Assembly (NCBI GenBank): GCA_966424055.1
Contig: CBJLMB010000001.1
Coordinates: 310,001 to 374,000, forward strand
DNA length: 64,000 bases
DNA from: Deminuibacter sp966424055
GTDB lineage: Bacteria; Bacteroidota; Bacteroidia; Chitinophagales; Chitinophagaceae
Direction of reading: 5' to 3'
The position numbers and the translations under genes were made by a program. Positions 43,719 through 52,730 of this stretch are shown here, piece by piece. Under the pieces are notes generated by a model. It was given only the letters and a program-made list of their open reading frames with translations. It was not told the origin of the DNA and did no database searches. The first letter of the stretch is position 1. Every line of letters starts with the position of its first letter.

Positions 43719-44300
43719 TTATAATGCGATCTGTTTTTCCAGCATCATCTTGCGCAGGTTGATCAACCCATAGCGCATACGGCCCAGTGCGGTGTTAATA
43801 CTGCAATTGGTGAGCTCTGCGATTTCTTTAAAGCTCAGGTCTCCGAAATGCCGCAATACAATTACTTCACGCTGCTCACTGGGAAGCTGGTCAAGCATAC
43901 GGTGCATGCGGTCATGGCTCTGGTAACGGATCACCCTTTGCTCCGGTGATTCGTCGGCCACCTGTATCCATTCAAAAATATCATTGTTGTCACTGTCAAC
44001 AATCGTGGGCAGGCGCTTCAGCTTCCTGAAATAATCCACGCACAGGTTATGTGCAATGCGCATGGCCCATGGCAGAAACTTGCCTTCTTCATTGTACCGC
44101 TTGCTCCTGATTGTATCAATGATACGGATAAATGTTTCCTGGAAAAGATCCTCTGCGAGATATTTATCTTTTACCAGGAATAAGATAGAGCTGAACAATT
44201 TATCTTTATAGCGGTTGATCAATGCCTCAAATGCATATAAGTTGCCTTCCGAAAAGGCATGAACCAGCTGTGTGTCGTTAAAATGATTGAACCTCCTCAT
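43719..44300 (-). CDS. ECF RNA polymerase sigma factor (RpoE-like)
   Basis: A 193-residue sigma factor: region 2 ALINRYKDKLFSSILFLVKDKYLAEDLFQETFIRI and region 4 LPSEQREVIVLRHFGDLSFKEIAELTNCSINTALGRMRYGL (each read in outline). No anti-sigma factor follows on the same strand, so it belongs to the kind without a linked partner, found in many Bacteroidota next to uvrA. The gene is divergent from uvrA. The 261-base gap after its stop has a CTGCTG..CAGCAG hairpin near 43655-43673 with no T-run. Confidence 0.94.
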   Translation of the reverse strand: MRRFNHFNDTQLVHAFSEGNLYAFEALINRYKDKLFSSILFLVKDKYLAEDLFQETFIRIIDTIRSKRYNEEGKFLPWAMRIAHNLCVDYFRKLKRLPTIVDSDNNDIFEWIQVADESPEQRVIRYQSHDRMHRMLDQLPSEQREVIVLRHFGDLSFKEIAELTNCSINTALGRMRYGLINLRKMMLEKQIAL

Positions 44301-44630
44301 AAACGAGCTTTTGGGGTTACAGTAGGTTGATTATCAATAAAATAATTACCGTAAGTACACTAGCGTAGAGGTTCGATCGATAAAAGAAAGTTTAATGTTT
44401 TGTGAATGTTATGTGAATTTAGGAAGAAGATTCGGGTATGCTGCATGAGAAATGTAAAAAATTTGTGAATAAATAAATTTACATGCTTAGCTTGCCATGC
44501 TTAAACGGGGCTGTTTGTACGGCGTCCGTTAAATAAATCAAATCACCAGCTCATGCCTCAACGTTTTCACGGATGATGCGCACGATATTATAGTTACGTT
44601 GGAGAACAAAGAAGAAAGAAAAAGTGGATT
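44301..44630. other. Divergent intergenic region between the sigma factor and uvrA
   Basis: No frame or RNA gene is seen. TGTGAAT occurs at 44401, 44412 and 44464, the first two 11 bases apart, and CATGCTTA occurs at 44482 and 44496. These direct repeats, close to one helical turn apart, could be regulator sites. TTACGTTGG at about 44594-44602 is a weak -7 candidate for uvrA. Confidence 0.4.
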
Positions 44631-47468
44631 ATGAGCAAAACAACAGTTAAGAAAGCTGCAACCGTAAAAAAAGCACCGGTTACAGACAGCATCCTTGTAA
44701 AAGGAGCAAGAATACACAACCTGAAAAACGTAACAGTTGAATTTCCCCGTAACCAGCTGATCGTGGTAACGGGTGTTTCAGGAAGCGGTAAATCTTCATT
44801 AACGATCGATACTTTGTTCGCCGAAGGACAAAGGCGTTATGCTGAAAGCCTGAGTGCTTATGCCCGGCAGTTTATGGCAAGAATGGTAAAGCCTGATGTG
44901 GACTATATTAAAGGACTTTGCCCTGCTATCGCCATTGAACAAAAAGTTGTTACCCGAACCCCTCGCAGTACAGTAGGCAGTATGACGGAGATATACGATT
45001 ACCTGCGCCTGCTGTTTGCACGTGTAGGCAGAACCATATCGCCCGTGAGCGGCCGGGAAGTACGCAAAGATGAGGTAGCCGACGTGGTAGATGCCGTACG
45101 CAAATTGCCCGATGGAAGCCGTGTGGTGATACTGGTACCTTTTAAACAACATGCCAAACGGGATAATAAGGAAGAGCTGAATATTCTGATGCAGAAAGGC
45201 TTTACCCGTCTTTATACCAAAGCCGGCAACCACGAAGCCGGCCAGCTGCTGCGGATAGAGGAATTACAGGAACTGGAAGACAAGGAACTAAAGAAACGTA
45301 TTGCTGCTTCCGGGCAAAATACTTATATCCTGGTTGACAGGATCGTAACCAAGGCATTTGATGAAGATGACCTGCACCGCCTTTCCGATTCTATCGGCAC
45401 TGCTTTTTATGAAGGAGAAGGCGAAATATTCCTGGAAATTGATGGTACATCCCTAAAGCATTTCAGCAATAAGTTTGAGCTGGATGGTTTGCAGTTTGAA
45501 GAGCCTGTGCCCAACCTGTTTTCTTTCAACAATCCATATGGCGCATGCCCAACCTGTGAAGGGTTCAGCCAGGTGCTGGGTATTGATGAAGACCTGGTGC
45601 TGCCCGATAAAAGACTAAGTGTATATGATGGTGCTGTTGCACCCTGGAAAGGAGAAAAGCTGGGCTGGTGGCGCGACCAGTTTGTGAAAGGCGCAAAAAG
45701 CATCGACTTTCCCATTCATAAACCTATCGCAGATCTGACACCGGCACAGTACAAATTATTGTGGGATGGCAAAGGATCAGTATATGGTATTCATGATTTT
45801 TTCAAGGAAGTAGAACAGAACCTGTACAAAGTACAGTACCGTGTGTTGCTGAGCCGTTACCGCGGCCGTACACTTTGCCCCGATTGTCATGGTTACCGCC
45901 TGCGTAAGGAAGCGCTGTATGTAAAAGTAGGCGGCAAACATATCGGCGAATTGTGCGAATGGCAGGTAAAAGATCTGCAGCAATGGTTTGCCCTGTTAGC
46001 GCTTACCGCGCACGAGCAGCAGATCGCTAAAAGAATACTGCTCGAAATCAATCAACGCCTCAACACATTGCTCGATGTGGGCCTGGGTTATCTCACACTG
46101 AGCCGCCTGGCCAATTCACTCAGCGGTGGCGAAAGCCAGCGTATCCAGCTCACCCGCAGCCTGGGCAGTAATCTTACTAATTCATTGTATATTCTCGATG
46201 AGCCATCTATCGGGCTGCACTCACGTGATACCGAAAGGCTGATCAGCGTACTGAAACAACTGCGCGACCTGGGCAATACTGTTGTAGTGGTAGAACACGA
46301 TGATATGATGATGCGTGAAGCAGATTATATCATCGATATGGGCCCGCTGGCCTCGCACCTGGGTGGTGAAGTAGTGGCCACCGGCAATTACCAGGAGCTG
46401 ATAGACAATCCTGAAAGCCTTACCGGCAGGTACCTGAAAGGTGAGCTGCGTATTGAGCCACCGGCACAGCCACGTAAATGGAAAGAGAAACTGGTGGTGG
46501 AAGGCGCCAGGCAGAATAATTTAAAAAATATCACTGTTGAATTTCCGCTGAATGTACTTTGTGTGGTAAGTGGTGTAAGCGGCAGCGGCAAAACAACACT
46601 GGTGAAACAGATATTGTACCCGGCATTGAAAAAGATGAAAGGCGAGGTGGCCGATAAAGTAGGCTTTCACAAAGCCATTACGGGAGCTGTTGATGCCATT
46701 TCGCAGATCGAACTGGTTGATCAGAACCCCATCGGGAAATCATCCAGGAGCAACCCGGTTACTTATATCAAGGCTTATGATGAGATCAGGGACCTGTTCG
46801 CCAAACAGCCTTTGTCTAAAATGCGCGGCTTTCAGCCCAAACATTTTTCTTTCAACGTAGATGGCGGCCGCTGTGATGCCTGCAAGGGCGAAGGAGAGCA
46901 GATCGTGGAAATGCAGTTCCTGGCGGATGTTCACCTGACCTGCGAAGTATGCGGCGGAAAGAAATTCAAAGAAGAAGTACTGGAAGTTCAATACAAGGGT
47001 AAAAGTATTTATGATGTGCTGGAGATGAGCGTGGATGAGGCCATCGAATTTTTCAAGGATGAAAAAGCGTTGTCACGTGCTATTCAACCCTTGCAGGATG
47101 TAGGGCTGGGATATATCAAACTGGGGCAAAGCAGTGATACCCTCAGTGGTGGTGAAGCACAGCGTGTAAAGCTGGCCAGCTTCCTGGGCAAAGGTAAAAA
47201 CAGCGGGCGCATCCTGTTTATTTTTGATGAGCCTACTACCGGCCTGCATTTTCATGATATTAAAAAACTGCTCACTTCATTCCAGGCCCTGATAGACCAG
47301 GGGCATTCACTTATTGTTATTGAACACAATACAGATGTGATCAAGAGTGCAGACTGGGTAATAGACCTGGGCCCTGAAGCCGGTGATGGCGGTGGCAACC
47401 TGGTATTTGCCGGGTTACCTAAGGAACTTAAAAAAGTAAAAGAAAGTTATACCGGGAAATTCCTGTAA
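44631..47468 (+). CDS. uvrA: Excinuclease ABC subunit UvrA
   Basis: A 945-residue damage-recognition ATPase of nucleotide excision repair. Two ABC modules: Walker A GVSGSGKSSLTIDTLFAEGQ and SGVSGSGKTTLVKQIL; signatures NSLSGGESQRIQL and LSGGEAQRVKL; Walker B LYILDEPSIGLH and LFIFDEPTTGLHF. Zinc modules are complete: CPTCEG..CPDCHG and CDACKGEG..CEVCGGKKF. The first ~18 residues (Lys/Thr/Ala-rich, TVKKAATVKKAP) form a basic extension before the conserved ILVKGARIHNLKN. Works with UvrB, not in this window. Ends at a strong terminator. Confidence 0.98.
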   Translation: MSKTTVKKAATVKKAPVTDSILVKGARIHNLKNVTVEFPRNQLIVVTGVSGSGKSSLTIDTLFAEGQRRYAESLSAYARQFMARMVKPDVDYIKGLCPAIAIEQKVVTRTPRSTVGSMTEIYDYLRLLFARVGRTISPVSGREVRKDEVADVVDAVRKLPDGSRVVILVPFKQHAKRDNKEELNILMQKGFTRLYTKAGNHEAGQLLRIEELQELEDKELKKRIAASGQNTYILVDRIVTKAFDEDDLHRLSDSIGTAFYEGEGEIFLEIDGTSLKHFSNKFELDGLQFEEPVPNLFSFNNPYGACPTCEGFSQVLGIDEDLVLPDKRLSVYDGAVAPWKGEKLGWWRDQFVKGAKSIDFPIHKPIADLTPAQYKLLWDGKGSVYGIHDFFKEVEQNLYKVQYRVLLSRYRGRTLCPDCHGYRLRKEALYVKVGGKHIGELCEWQVKDLQQWFALLALTAHEQQIAKRILLEINQRLNTLLDVGLGYLTLSRLANSLSGGESQRIQLTRSLGSNLTNSLYILDEPSIGLHSRDTERLISVLKQLRDLGNTVVVVEHDDMMMREADYIIDMGPLASHLGGEVVATGNYQELIDNPESLTGRYLKGELRIEPPAQPRKWKEKLVVEGARQNNLKNITVEFPLNVLCVVSGVSGSGKTTLVKQILYPALKKMKGEVADKVGFHKAITGAVDAISQIELVDQNPIGKSSRSNPVTYIKAYDEIRDLFAKQPLSKMRGFQPKHFSFNVDGGRCDACKGEGEQIVEMQFLADVHLTCEVCGGKKFKEEVLEVQYKGKSIYDVLEMSVDEAIEFFKDEKALSRAIQPLQDVGLGYIKLGQSSDTLSGGEAQRVKLASFLGKGKNSGRILFIFDEPTTGLHFHDIKKLLTSFQALIDQGHSLIVIEHNTDVIKSADWVIDLGPEAGDGGGNLVFAGLPKELKKVKESYTGKFL

Positions 47469-47472
47469 AAAA

Positions 47473-47508
47473 AGCGGGGCGGTTTTCAAAACTGCCCCGC
47501 TCTTTTTT
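47473..47508. terminator. Bidirectional terminator after uvrA
   Basis: AGCGGGGCGGTTTT pairs with AAAACTGCCCCGCT (one G-T pair) with an A-run before and T-run after, between the convergent uvrA and DUF4293 genes. Confidence 0.92.
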
Positions 47509-47524
47509 ATTTCTGTCAGAAAGA

Positions 47525-47947
47525 TCATCTCAACCTGTTCACGCTTTTTACCAGCTTTTCATCCCTGTAAATACCGCGTACTGCCAGCAGCAGGAAAACG
47601 GGTATTACAAAAGCCAGTACTGCGGTTAAATCGTAATTGCCTTCGCCTGGCAGGTATTTCTTTGTTTCAGAAAAATACAGCGCAACATTAATAACCGATA
47701 CCAATGCGGTTGCAAGTGCAAGCCACAATTGTTTTTTCCTGTCTTTGTATAAGAAGATCAGCACCAGCGCTGCAACAGCAACGGCCACGGTTAAAATAGT
47801 GAGTACAATATTTTCCAGTCCGTTCAATGGAACAAACTGTTTAACATTATTGGCCATTTTATTACCACTGAAAAAAGAGAACTTCAGTGTAAGAAAGGCG
47901 CAAACAGATGCGGCCAGCAGCCATAATGTTTGTACACGTTGAATCAT
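47525..47947 (-). CDS. DUF4293 domain-containing membrane protein
   Basis: A 140-residue protein starting MIQRVQTLWLLAASVCAFLTL, the DUF4293 hallmark, with four transmembrane helices: about 7-25, 46-66, 73-92 and 106-124. The family is confined mainly to Bacteroidota and has no known function. It lies downstream of glyA on the same strand (108-base gap), and shares the uvrA terminator. Confidence 0.93.
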   Translation of the reverse strand: MIQRVQTLWLLAASVCAFLTLKFSFFSGNKMANNVKQFVPLNGLENIVLTILTVAVAVAALVLIFLYKDRKKQLWLALATALVSVINVALYFSETKKYLPGEGNYDLTAVLAFVIPVFLLLAVRGIYRDEKLVKSVNRLR

Positions 47948-48055
47948 AAAAAGTCGTTTGGTGAATAAAGCTTTAACAATTTACAAAATGTTTATGGCTT
48001 TAATTAGCAGATATTCCATATCTCCAGGATAGGGAATATCTAAAACAACCCATAC

Positions 48056-49336
48056 CTAATCCATCTCAGGATACAATGGGAACTGCGCCATAAAGGCATT
48101 CACCTCTTTCTTCAAGGCAGCCAGCACGCTTTCATCATCAGCATGGGTCAATGCCTTGTCAATAGCATCCACTACAAACTGCATATGGTTTTCTTTCATG
48201 CCCCTGGTAGTAATGGCTGCTACACCAAAGCGAACGCCCGATGTAACAAATGCGCTTTTATCATCAAAGGGAACCATGTTTTTATTGGCGGTGATATCTG
48301 CCAGGCCCAATACCTGCTCAGCTTTTTTACCACTGATGTTTTTATTGCGCAGATCGATCAGCATCAGGTGGTTATCGGTACCGTTGCTGATGATCTGGTA
48401 GTCTTTGGCTACAAAAGCGCTGGCCATAGCCTGGGCATTGCTGATAACTTGTTTGGCATAGCCGGTAAATTCATCGCTCAGTATTTCGCCGAAGGCAACA
48501 GCTTTGGCTGCGATCACATGCTCCAGCGGTCCACCCTGTGTGCCCGGGAATACGGCCAGGTCAATCAGGTTGCTCATCATACGGATATTGCCTTTGGGAT
48601 CTTTCAATCCAAAAGGATTTTCAAAATCCTTTTTCATCATGATGATACCACCGCGGGGGCCGCGCAGTGTTTTATGTGTGGTAGAAGTTACAAAATGGCA
48701 ATGTTCAAAAGGAGAGCTAAGCAGTCCTTTGGCGATCAGGCCGGCAGGATGGGCAATATCGGCCATTACCAGTGCACCTACTTCATCCGCTACTTTTCTT
48801 ATGCGGGCATAATCCCAGTCGCGGCTATAAGCACTGGCACCGCAGATGATCAGTTTGGGTTTTACCTCGCGGGCTTTGGCTTCCAGCATCGCATAATCTA
48901 CCAGCCCGGTTTCTTTTACCACACCATAAAAATGCGGCTGGTACAGTTTGCCGCTGAAGTTAACACCAGAACCATGTGTCAGGTGACCACCCATGCTCAG
49001 GTCAAGGCCCAGTATGGGATCGCCGGGCTGCAGTATGGCCAGCATCACGGCAGCATTGGCCTGCGCACCGCTATGGGGCTGCACATTGGCATATTCAACA
49101 CCGAATATTTGTTTCAAACGGTCTATGGCCAGCTGTTCAGACTGGTCAACAATCTCGCAACCGCCATAATAACGGCGGCCGGGATAACCCTCAGCGTATT
49201 TATTGGTCATTACATTACCCATGGCCTGCATTACCTGCAGACTGGTAAAATTCTCAGAGGCAATCAATTCAATGCCGTTGCGTTGACGTTCTAATTCTTT
49301 GCGAATCAAGTCGAAAACCTGGGTATCCCTTTGCAT
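48056..49336 (-). CDS. glyA: Serine hydroxymethyltransferase
   Basis: A 426-residue pyridoxal-phosphate enzyme interconverting serine and glycine with tetrahydrofolate. GIELIASENFTS near the start, the SGAQANAAV and LSMGGHLTHGS blocks, MADIAHPAGLIAKGL, and the cofactor Lys 222 in TSTTHKTLRGPRGG are intact. ATG 49336 is taken; the frame is open to TTG 49357 but the additional residues are not conserved. CAAAAATA at 49355-49362 read on the - strand gives TATTTTTG, a good -7 box, leaving a leader of about a dozen bases. Confidence 0.98.
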   Translation of the reverse strand: MQRDTQVFDLIRKELERQRNGIELIASENFTSLQVMQAMGNVMTNKYAEGYPGRRYYGGCEIVDQSEQLAIDRLKQIFGVEYANVQPHSGAQANAAVMLAILQPGDPILGLDLSMGGHLTHGSGVNFSGKLYQPHFYGVVKETGLVDYAMLEAKAREVKPKLIICGASAYSRDWDYARIRKVADEVGALVMADIAHPAGLIAKGLLSSPFEHCHFVTSTTHKTLRGPRGGIIMMKKDFENPFGLKDPKGNIRMMSNLIDLAVFPGTQGGPLEHVIAAKAVAFGEILSDEFTGYAKQVISNAQAMASAFVAKDYQIISNGTDNHLMLIDLRNKNISGKKAEQVLGLADITANKNMVPFDDKSAFVTSGVRFGVAAITTRGMKENHMQFVVDAIDKALTHADDESVLAALKKEVNAFMAQFPLYPEMD

Positions 49337-49664
49337 GTGATTGGAAATTTGCCGCAAAAATAAGTACGATGCACAAGTTAGCCGTACGAAATATTAAATA
49401 AGGCATAAAAAACGCCTTATAATGGCCAATAAAGACAAAAAAACGACCTGGAAGATCATTTTCTGCCGGCGCAGTTATCTTTGCAGTGGCAGGCCAGATA
49501 TCCACATGGTTTGCCCGGACGGGAGATTTTACTATTTTCACGCCCGTTAATGAATGTGTGAAAAGAACATATCCTCATTCATTAAGCAAAAGAACCTGCG
49601 GCTTTTTACATTGGTTTATTGATATGGTTGGTAACGGCCGGGGTTCAAAAACAAGATTATCCAG
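49337..49664. other. Divergent intergenic region between glyA and the nucleotidyltransferase
   Basis: It carries the glyA -7 box on the - strand (49355-49362), an ATAAGGC..GCCTTAT hairpin at about 49397-49421, and on the + strand TATCTTTG at 49476-49483, a TAnnTTTG-type box that would give the next gene a leader of about 175 bases. A 60-codon frame from GTG 49486 overlaps the next gene and has no recognisable features; I do not call it. Confidence 0.5.
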
Positions 49665-50657
49665 ATGAAAGCGATAATACCCGTGGCCGGTGCCGGAAGA
49701 AAGCTAAGGCCGCATACTTATACACAGCCCAAAGCATTAATCCCCATTGCAGGAAAAACTATTCTCAGTTTTATAGTTGACCAGTTGCATGATGCGGGCA
49801 TACAGGAATTTATATTTATTGTAGGCTATCTCGGCGAAAAAATACAGGAATATGTAAACCAGACCTATCCGCATTTAACCTGTCATTTCGTGTACCAGAA
49901 CGAACGGCAGGGTACCGGGCATGCCATTGAACTAACCCAGAGTATTGTGGGCGATGATGAGGTATTTGTAGCCCTGGGTGATACTGTTTGCGAGTATGAT
50001 GTAAAGGAAGTGCTGGAAAGCCCCTATAGCATGCTGGGTATAAAAAAAGTGGATGACCCGCGTAATTTTGGTGTGGCCGAACTGGATGATGAAGGCTTTA
50101 TCGAGCACGTGGTGGAAAAGCCCGCTATCCCCAAAAGCAATATGGCCCTGGTAGGGTTGTATAAGATAAAGGAAACCCATTTCCTGTACGAATGTCTTGA
50201 GCACCTGTTTGCACAGGACATCCGCAGTTATGGCGAATATAACCTGACAGATGCGCTGGACTGTATGATCAAGCGGGGTGCCAAGTTTAAACCGTTCAAG
50301 GTAAAAAACTGGTTCGACTGCGGCAAGAAGGAAACCCTGCTGGAAAGCAATGCCACACTGCTGAAAAAATTTGGCGGCCAGGTGCATGAAAGCGTGCAGT
50401 CTGAAAATGCCATCATCATTCCTCCCGTAAGTATTGGCCCCGGATGCACATTAAAAAATGCCATCATCGGCCCGCATGTGGCCATTGGTGCCAATACCAC
50501 TGTTTTCTTTTCTATTGTAAGAGACAGCATCATCGGATCGTACACACACTTGTTTGAAGTAGTGGTAGATAATTCTTTGATCGGCAGCGACGCCAGCGTG
50601 AAAGGCCTGAGCCGTAGCCTCAATATCGGGGACAATACAGAGATCGACTTTGGATAG
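49665..50657 (+). CDS. Sugar-phosphate nucleotidyltransferase (NDP-sugar pyrophosphorylase family)
   Basis: A 330-residue enzyme with an N-terminal nucleotidyltransferase domain: AIIPVAGAGRKLRPHTYTQPKALIPIAGK (nucleotide loop, with G-x-G-R-K instead of G-x-G-T-R), EVFVALGDTVCEYDV (metal-binding Asp region), VVEKPAIPKSNMALVGLY and a C-terminal left-handed beta-helix from about 240 (hexapeptide pattern AIIIPPVSIGPGCTLKNAII). This suggests activation of a hexose or hexosamine phosphate for cell envelope polymers. The exact nucleotide and sugar cannot be read from sequence. It converges on the toxin-antitoxin pair, 25 bases away. Confidence 0.92.
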   Translation: MKAIIPVAGAGRKLRPHTYTQPKALIPIAGKTILSFIVDQLHDAGIQEFIFIVGYLGEKIQEYVNQTYPHLTCHFVYQNERQGTGHAIELTQSIVGDDEVFVALGDTVCEYDVKEVLESPYSMLGIKKVDDPRNFGVAELDDEGFIEHVVEKPAIPKSNMALVGLYKIKETHFLYECLEHLFAQDIRSYGEYNLTDALDCMIKRGAKFKPFKVKNWFDCGKKETLLESNATLLKKFGGQVHESVQSENAIIIPPVSIGPGCTLKNAIIGPHVAIGANTTVFFSIVRDSIIGSYTHLFEVVVDNSLIGSDASVKGLSRSLNIGDNTEIDFG

Positions 50658-50682
50658 ATCGCATTTGCCTGACGGTTGTAAA

Positions 50683-51033
50683 TTAGTAGGGATCCCAACC
50701 AAGGTACCAGGCCCTTTTTGACAAGGTATTGTAAGGTGTAATACCCAACACAATGATGTTCCTTATTCTTACGTCCAGCACGTAATGAACAGCCAAAGGC
50801 AGCCAGCGTGGTTTTATTGTTTGTATGCGTGTTAATAAAAGTACTTTCCGGGTGCCCCACACAGGCATTCTGGGCTCTGATCCTGATTCGGGAAATTCAA
50901 AAATATGCTGGTAAATACAGATCAGCTCTTCTTTAAAATCCTGCACAGCAATAGGATGCCTTTTTTTCCAATCCCTGAAAATGATTTCAAGATCGTGGTT
51001 GCATTTTTCATGGAAAAGCAGCTGGTTGATCAT
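50683..51033 (-). CDS. Putative RelE/ParE-type toxin
   Basis: A 116-residue protein with the ParE/RelE layout: an N-terminal helical pair with AVQDFKEELICIYQHIFEFPESGSEPR (matching the helix and 'eFPesG' turn of the family), then strands with KVLLLTRIQ, LPLAVHYVLD and RNIIVLGITPYN, ending in a Trp-rich tail. It overlaps the upstream antitoxin-like gene by 4 bases (ATGA), the usual coupling in toxin-antitoxin operons. The family call comes from pattern and context only. ParE toxins act on gyrase and RelE toxins cleave mRNA; which applies cannot be told. Confidence 0.6.
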   Translation of the reverse strand: MINQLLFHEKCNHDLEIIFRDWKKRHPIAVQDFKEELICIYQHIFEFPESGSEPRMPVWGTRKVLLLTRIQTIKPRWLPLAVHYVLDVRIRNIIVLGITPYNTLSKRAWYLGWDPY

Positions 51034-51272
51034 GCCAGGTTGTTTAAAAAATGAACATGTTCTTCAAATGGGATGAGGCATGTAGCACCTTCCGCATATT
51101 GGGTGAACCGATGCTGTATATCCAGCCATAGCTCCGGGGATGTTGCATGAGGATCAAATGAACGGTTCTCATCGGCATATTCGCCAATATCTTGTCCCAG
51201 GGCTAAGAGGATATTCTGCTGATCTTTGAGGGGCAGTAATCGCAATTGCTGAAAAAGTTCCTGCGCATTCAT
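51030..51272 (-). CDS. Putative antitoxin, addiction-module component (TIGR02574-like)
   Basis: An 80-residue acidic helical protein. The pattern LPLKDQQNILLALGQ followed, after a loop, by SPELWLDIQHRFTQYAEG and LIPFEEHVHFL matches the addiction-module family, whose members have LP..., then a W-x-x-E/D-I-x-x-R helix and a short 'xIPWEE' turn. It comes directly upstream of the toxin-like gene and overlaps it. A palindrome lies 10 bases before its start. The ABC permease stop is only 41 bases upstream, so read-through from the transporter operon is possible. Confidence 0.65.
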   Translation of the reverse strand: MNAQELFQQLRLLPLKDQQNILLALGQDIGEYADENRSFDPHATSPELWLDIQHRFTQYAEGATCLIPFEEHVHFLNNLA

Positions 51273-51281
51273 AGGTTCAAG

Positions 51282-51297
51282 TTGAATAGGTATTCAA
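51282..51297. promoter_or_regulatory. Palindromic operator of the toxin-antitoxin pair
   Basis: TTGAATA (51282-51288), GG, TATTCAA (51291-51297): perfect 7-bp arms, 10 bases upstream of the antitoxin start codon. This is the usual place for the self-regulating site of type II modules. Confidence 0.55.
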
Positions 51298-51313
51298 TGT
51301 TGGAAATAATCAT

Positions 51314-52630
51314 TCACGATTTCCTGAAAGCCCATTTTATCATTTCCTTCCAGGTAGGCTTTTTGCCGTACAGCAGTATGCCTGTGCGGTATATTTTGCT
51401 GGCAAACCAGGTAGTACACAAAAAACCGATGATCAGTAAGCCAAAGCTGGCGGCCAGCTGCCAGGCAGGTACACCATAAGCCAGCCTGCCCATCATCACA
51501 ATGGGGGAAGTGAAAGGAAACAGGCTGCCAAACAGCGCCAGTCCGCTATTGGGCTCGTTCACCGCTTTCGACATGATCACCATAGCAAAAATAATGGGCA
51601 TCATGATCGGGAACATCAGCGACTGCGCATCCTGCGGGTCTTCATTCACCGCGCATCCTACACAGGCAAATAAGGCAGCATATAAAAGATACCCGCCGAG
51701 AAAATAAAAAATAAAGCAGCCCAGTATAAAAGGGATATTGATATGCTGCAAACCACTCATCAGCTGTGCCAGCGCACCCGATTTTGCTGAGGCGGCAATC
51801 TGCGCACCTGCATTGGGCACCGGTGCAGCAGCGGCATGCTGCATCATATCAGGAAAAATAAGCGGTAACAACAGCTGCAGCAGGAACATCAGCGCCACCC
51901 ATATCAAAAACTGTATCAGTCCTACCGCACCGATCCCGGTTATTTTACCCATCATCAGCTGAAAAGGTTTTACACTGCTGATGATGACTTCGGCAATACG
52001 GTTGGTTTTTTCTTCCATTACACCCCGCATCACCATGGCTCCATAAATGAACAGGATAAAATAAATAAGAAAGCCGGAAACATAACCCACGCCATAACTG
52101 ATGCCAGCAACATTCTTTCGCTCTTCTTTACCGTCAAGTGAAGTGAATTCCATTTTGTTCTTGTGCTGAATGCTGTCCAGCTGGGCCTGGCTCAGGTTCA
52201 TGGCTGCCAGGCGTTTGCTTTCCACGGCATCATTGAGGCGGTCTTCTATTTTCTGCTGGGTCATCAGTCCCAGGCTTTTGCCGGTGTATACCTGCAGGTT
52301 ATCAAGGCTGAGCGCATTATCACCCGCGGGTATTTTAATATAACCATCAAACTGTTTTTGTGTTACTTTATCACGCAGTGCAGTTTCGTTGCTGTTACTA
52401 ACGATCTCGAAGTTGACATCATTGTCTTTGGTTTGTATTTTACCATCGAAAATATTGGCCTCATCCATCACGGCAATATGTAGTTTTTCTGATGAACGTA
52501 CGGAGAAATAGATCATCATGGCATAAAACACAAAAAAGATCAGCGGTAGCAATATGGTGGTAAGCAGAAAGGTTCTTTTTTGTACACGGCTGAGAAATTC
52601 TCTTCGCGCTATGAGCAGTATTTTTTGCAT
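51314..52630 (-). CDS. ABC-2 type transporter permease (NatB-like)
   Basis: A 438-residue membrane protein. Helix 1 at about 22-45 (TTILLPLIFFVFYAMMIYFS) is followed by a ~140-residue extracytoplasmic domain, then five helices starting at about 185 (VGYVSGFLIYFILFIYGAMVMRG), the ABC-2 motif VMEEKTNRIAEVIISSVKPFQLMMGKI, and the C-terminal FASKIYRTGILLYGKKPT. This is the NatB/DUF3526-like pattern, associated with sodium or drug export. Its ATPase is encoded 100 bases upstream on the same strand. Confidence 0.92.
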   Translation of the reverse strand: MQKILLIARREFLSRVQKRTFLLTTILLPLIFFVFYAMMIYFSVRSSEKLHIAVMDEANIFDGKIQTKDNDVNFEIVSNSNETALRDKVTQKQFDGYIKIPAGDNALSLDNLQVYTGKSLGLMTQQKIEDRLNDAVESKRLAAMNLSQAQLDSIQHKNKMEFTSLDGKEERKNVAGISYGVGYVSGFLIYFILFIYGAMVMRGVMEEKTNRIAEVIISSVKPFQLMMGKITGIGAVGLIQFLIWVALMFLLQLLLPLIFPDMMQHAAAAPVPNAGAQIAASAKSGALAQLMSGLQHINIPFILGCFIFYFLGGYLLYAALFACVGCAVNEDPQDAQSLMFPIMMPIIFAMVIMSKAVNEPNSGLALFGSLFPFTSPIVMMGRLAYGVPAWQLAASFGLLIIGFLCTTWFASKIYRTGILLYGKKPTWKEMIKWAFRKS

Positions 52631-52730
52631 GGTTCCTGTTTAAGAAGCTTGCTATCTGGTTATGGTACAGATGGCAAGACCTGTTCAAATAATAGCGTAA
52701 CGCTTTTTCAATAAAGCTGCTGCCACTCTT

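Noticed and set aside
44366..44380. GGTTCGA motif as a tRNA T-arm
   Set aside because: No acceptor, D or anticodon stem can be built around it; no tRNA was found in any gap.
48143..49294. 383-codon open frame on the + strand inside glyA
   Set aside because: Exactly antisense to a fully conserved serine hydroxymethyltransferase; low-complexity sequence without family features. It is a by-product of codon bias.
49486..49668. 60-codon frame before the nucleotidyltransferase
   Set aside because: GTG start, overlaps the next gene, no recognisable features or conservation argument.
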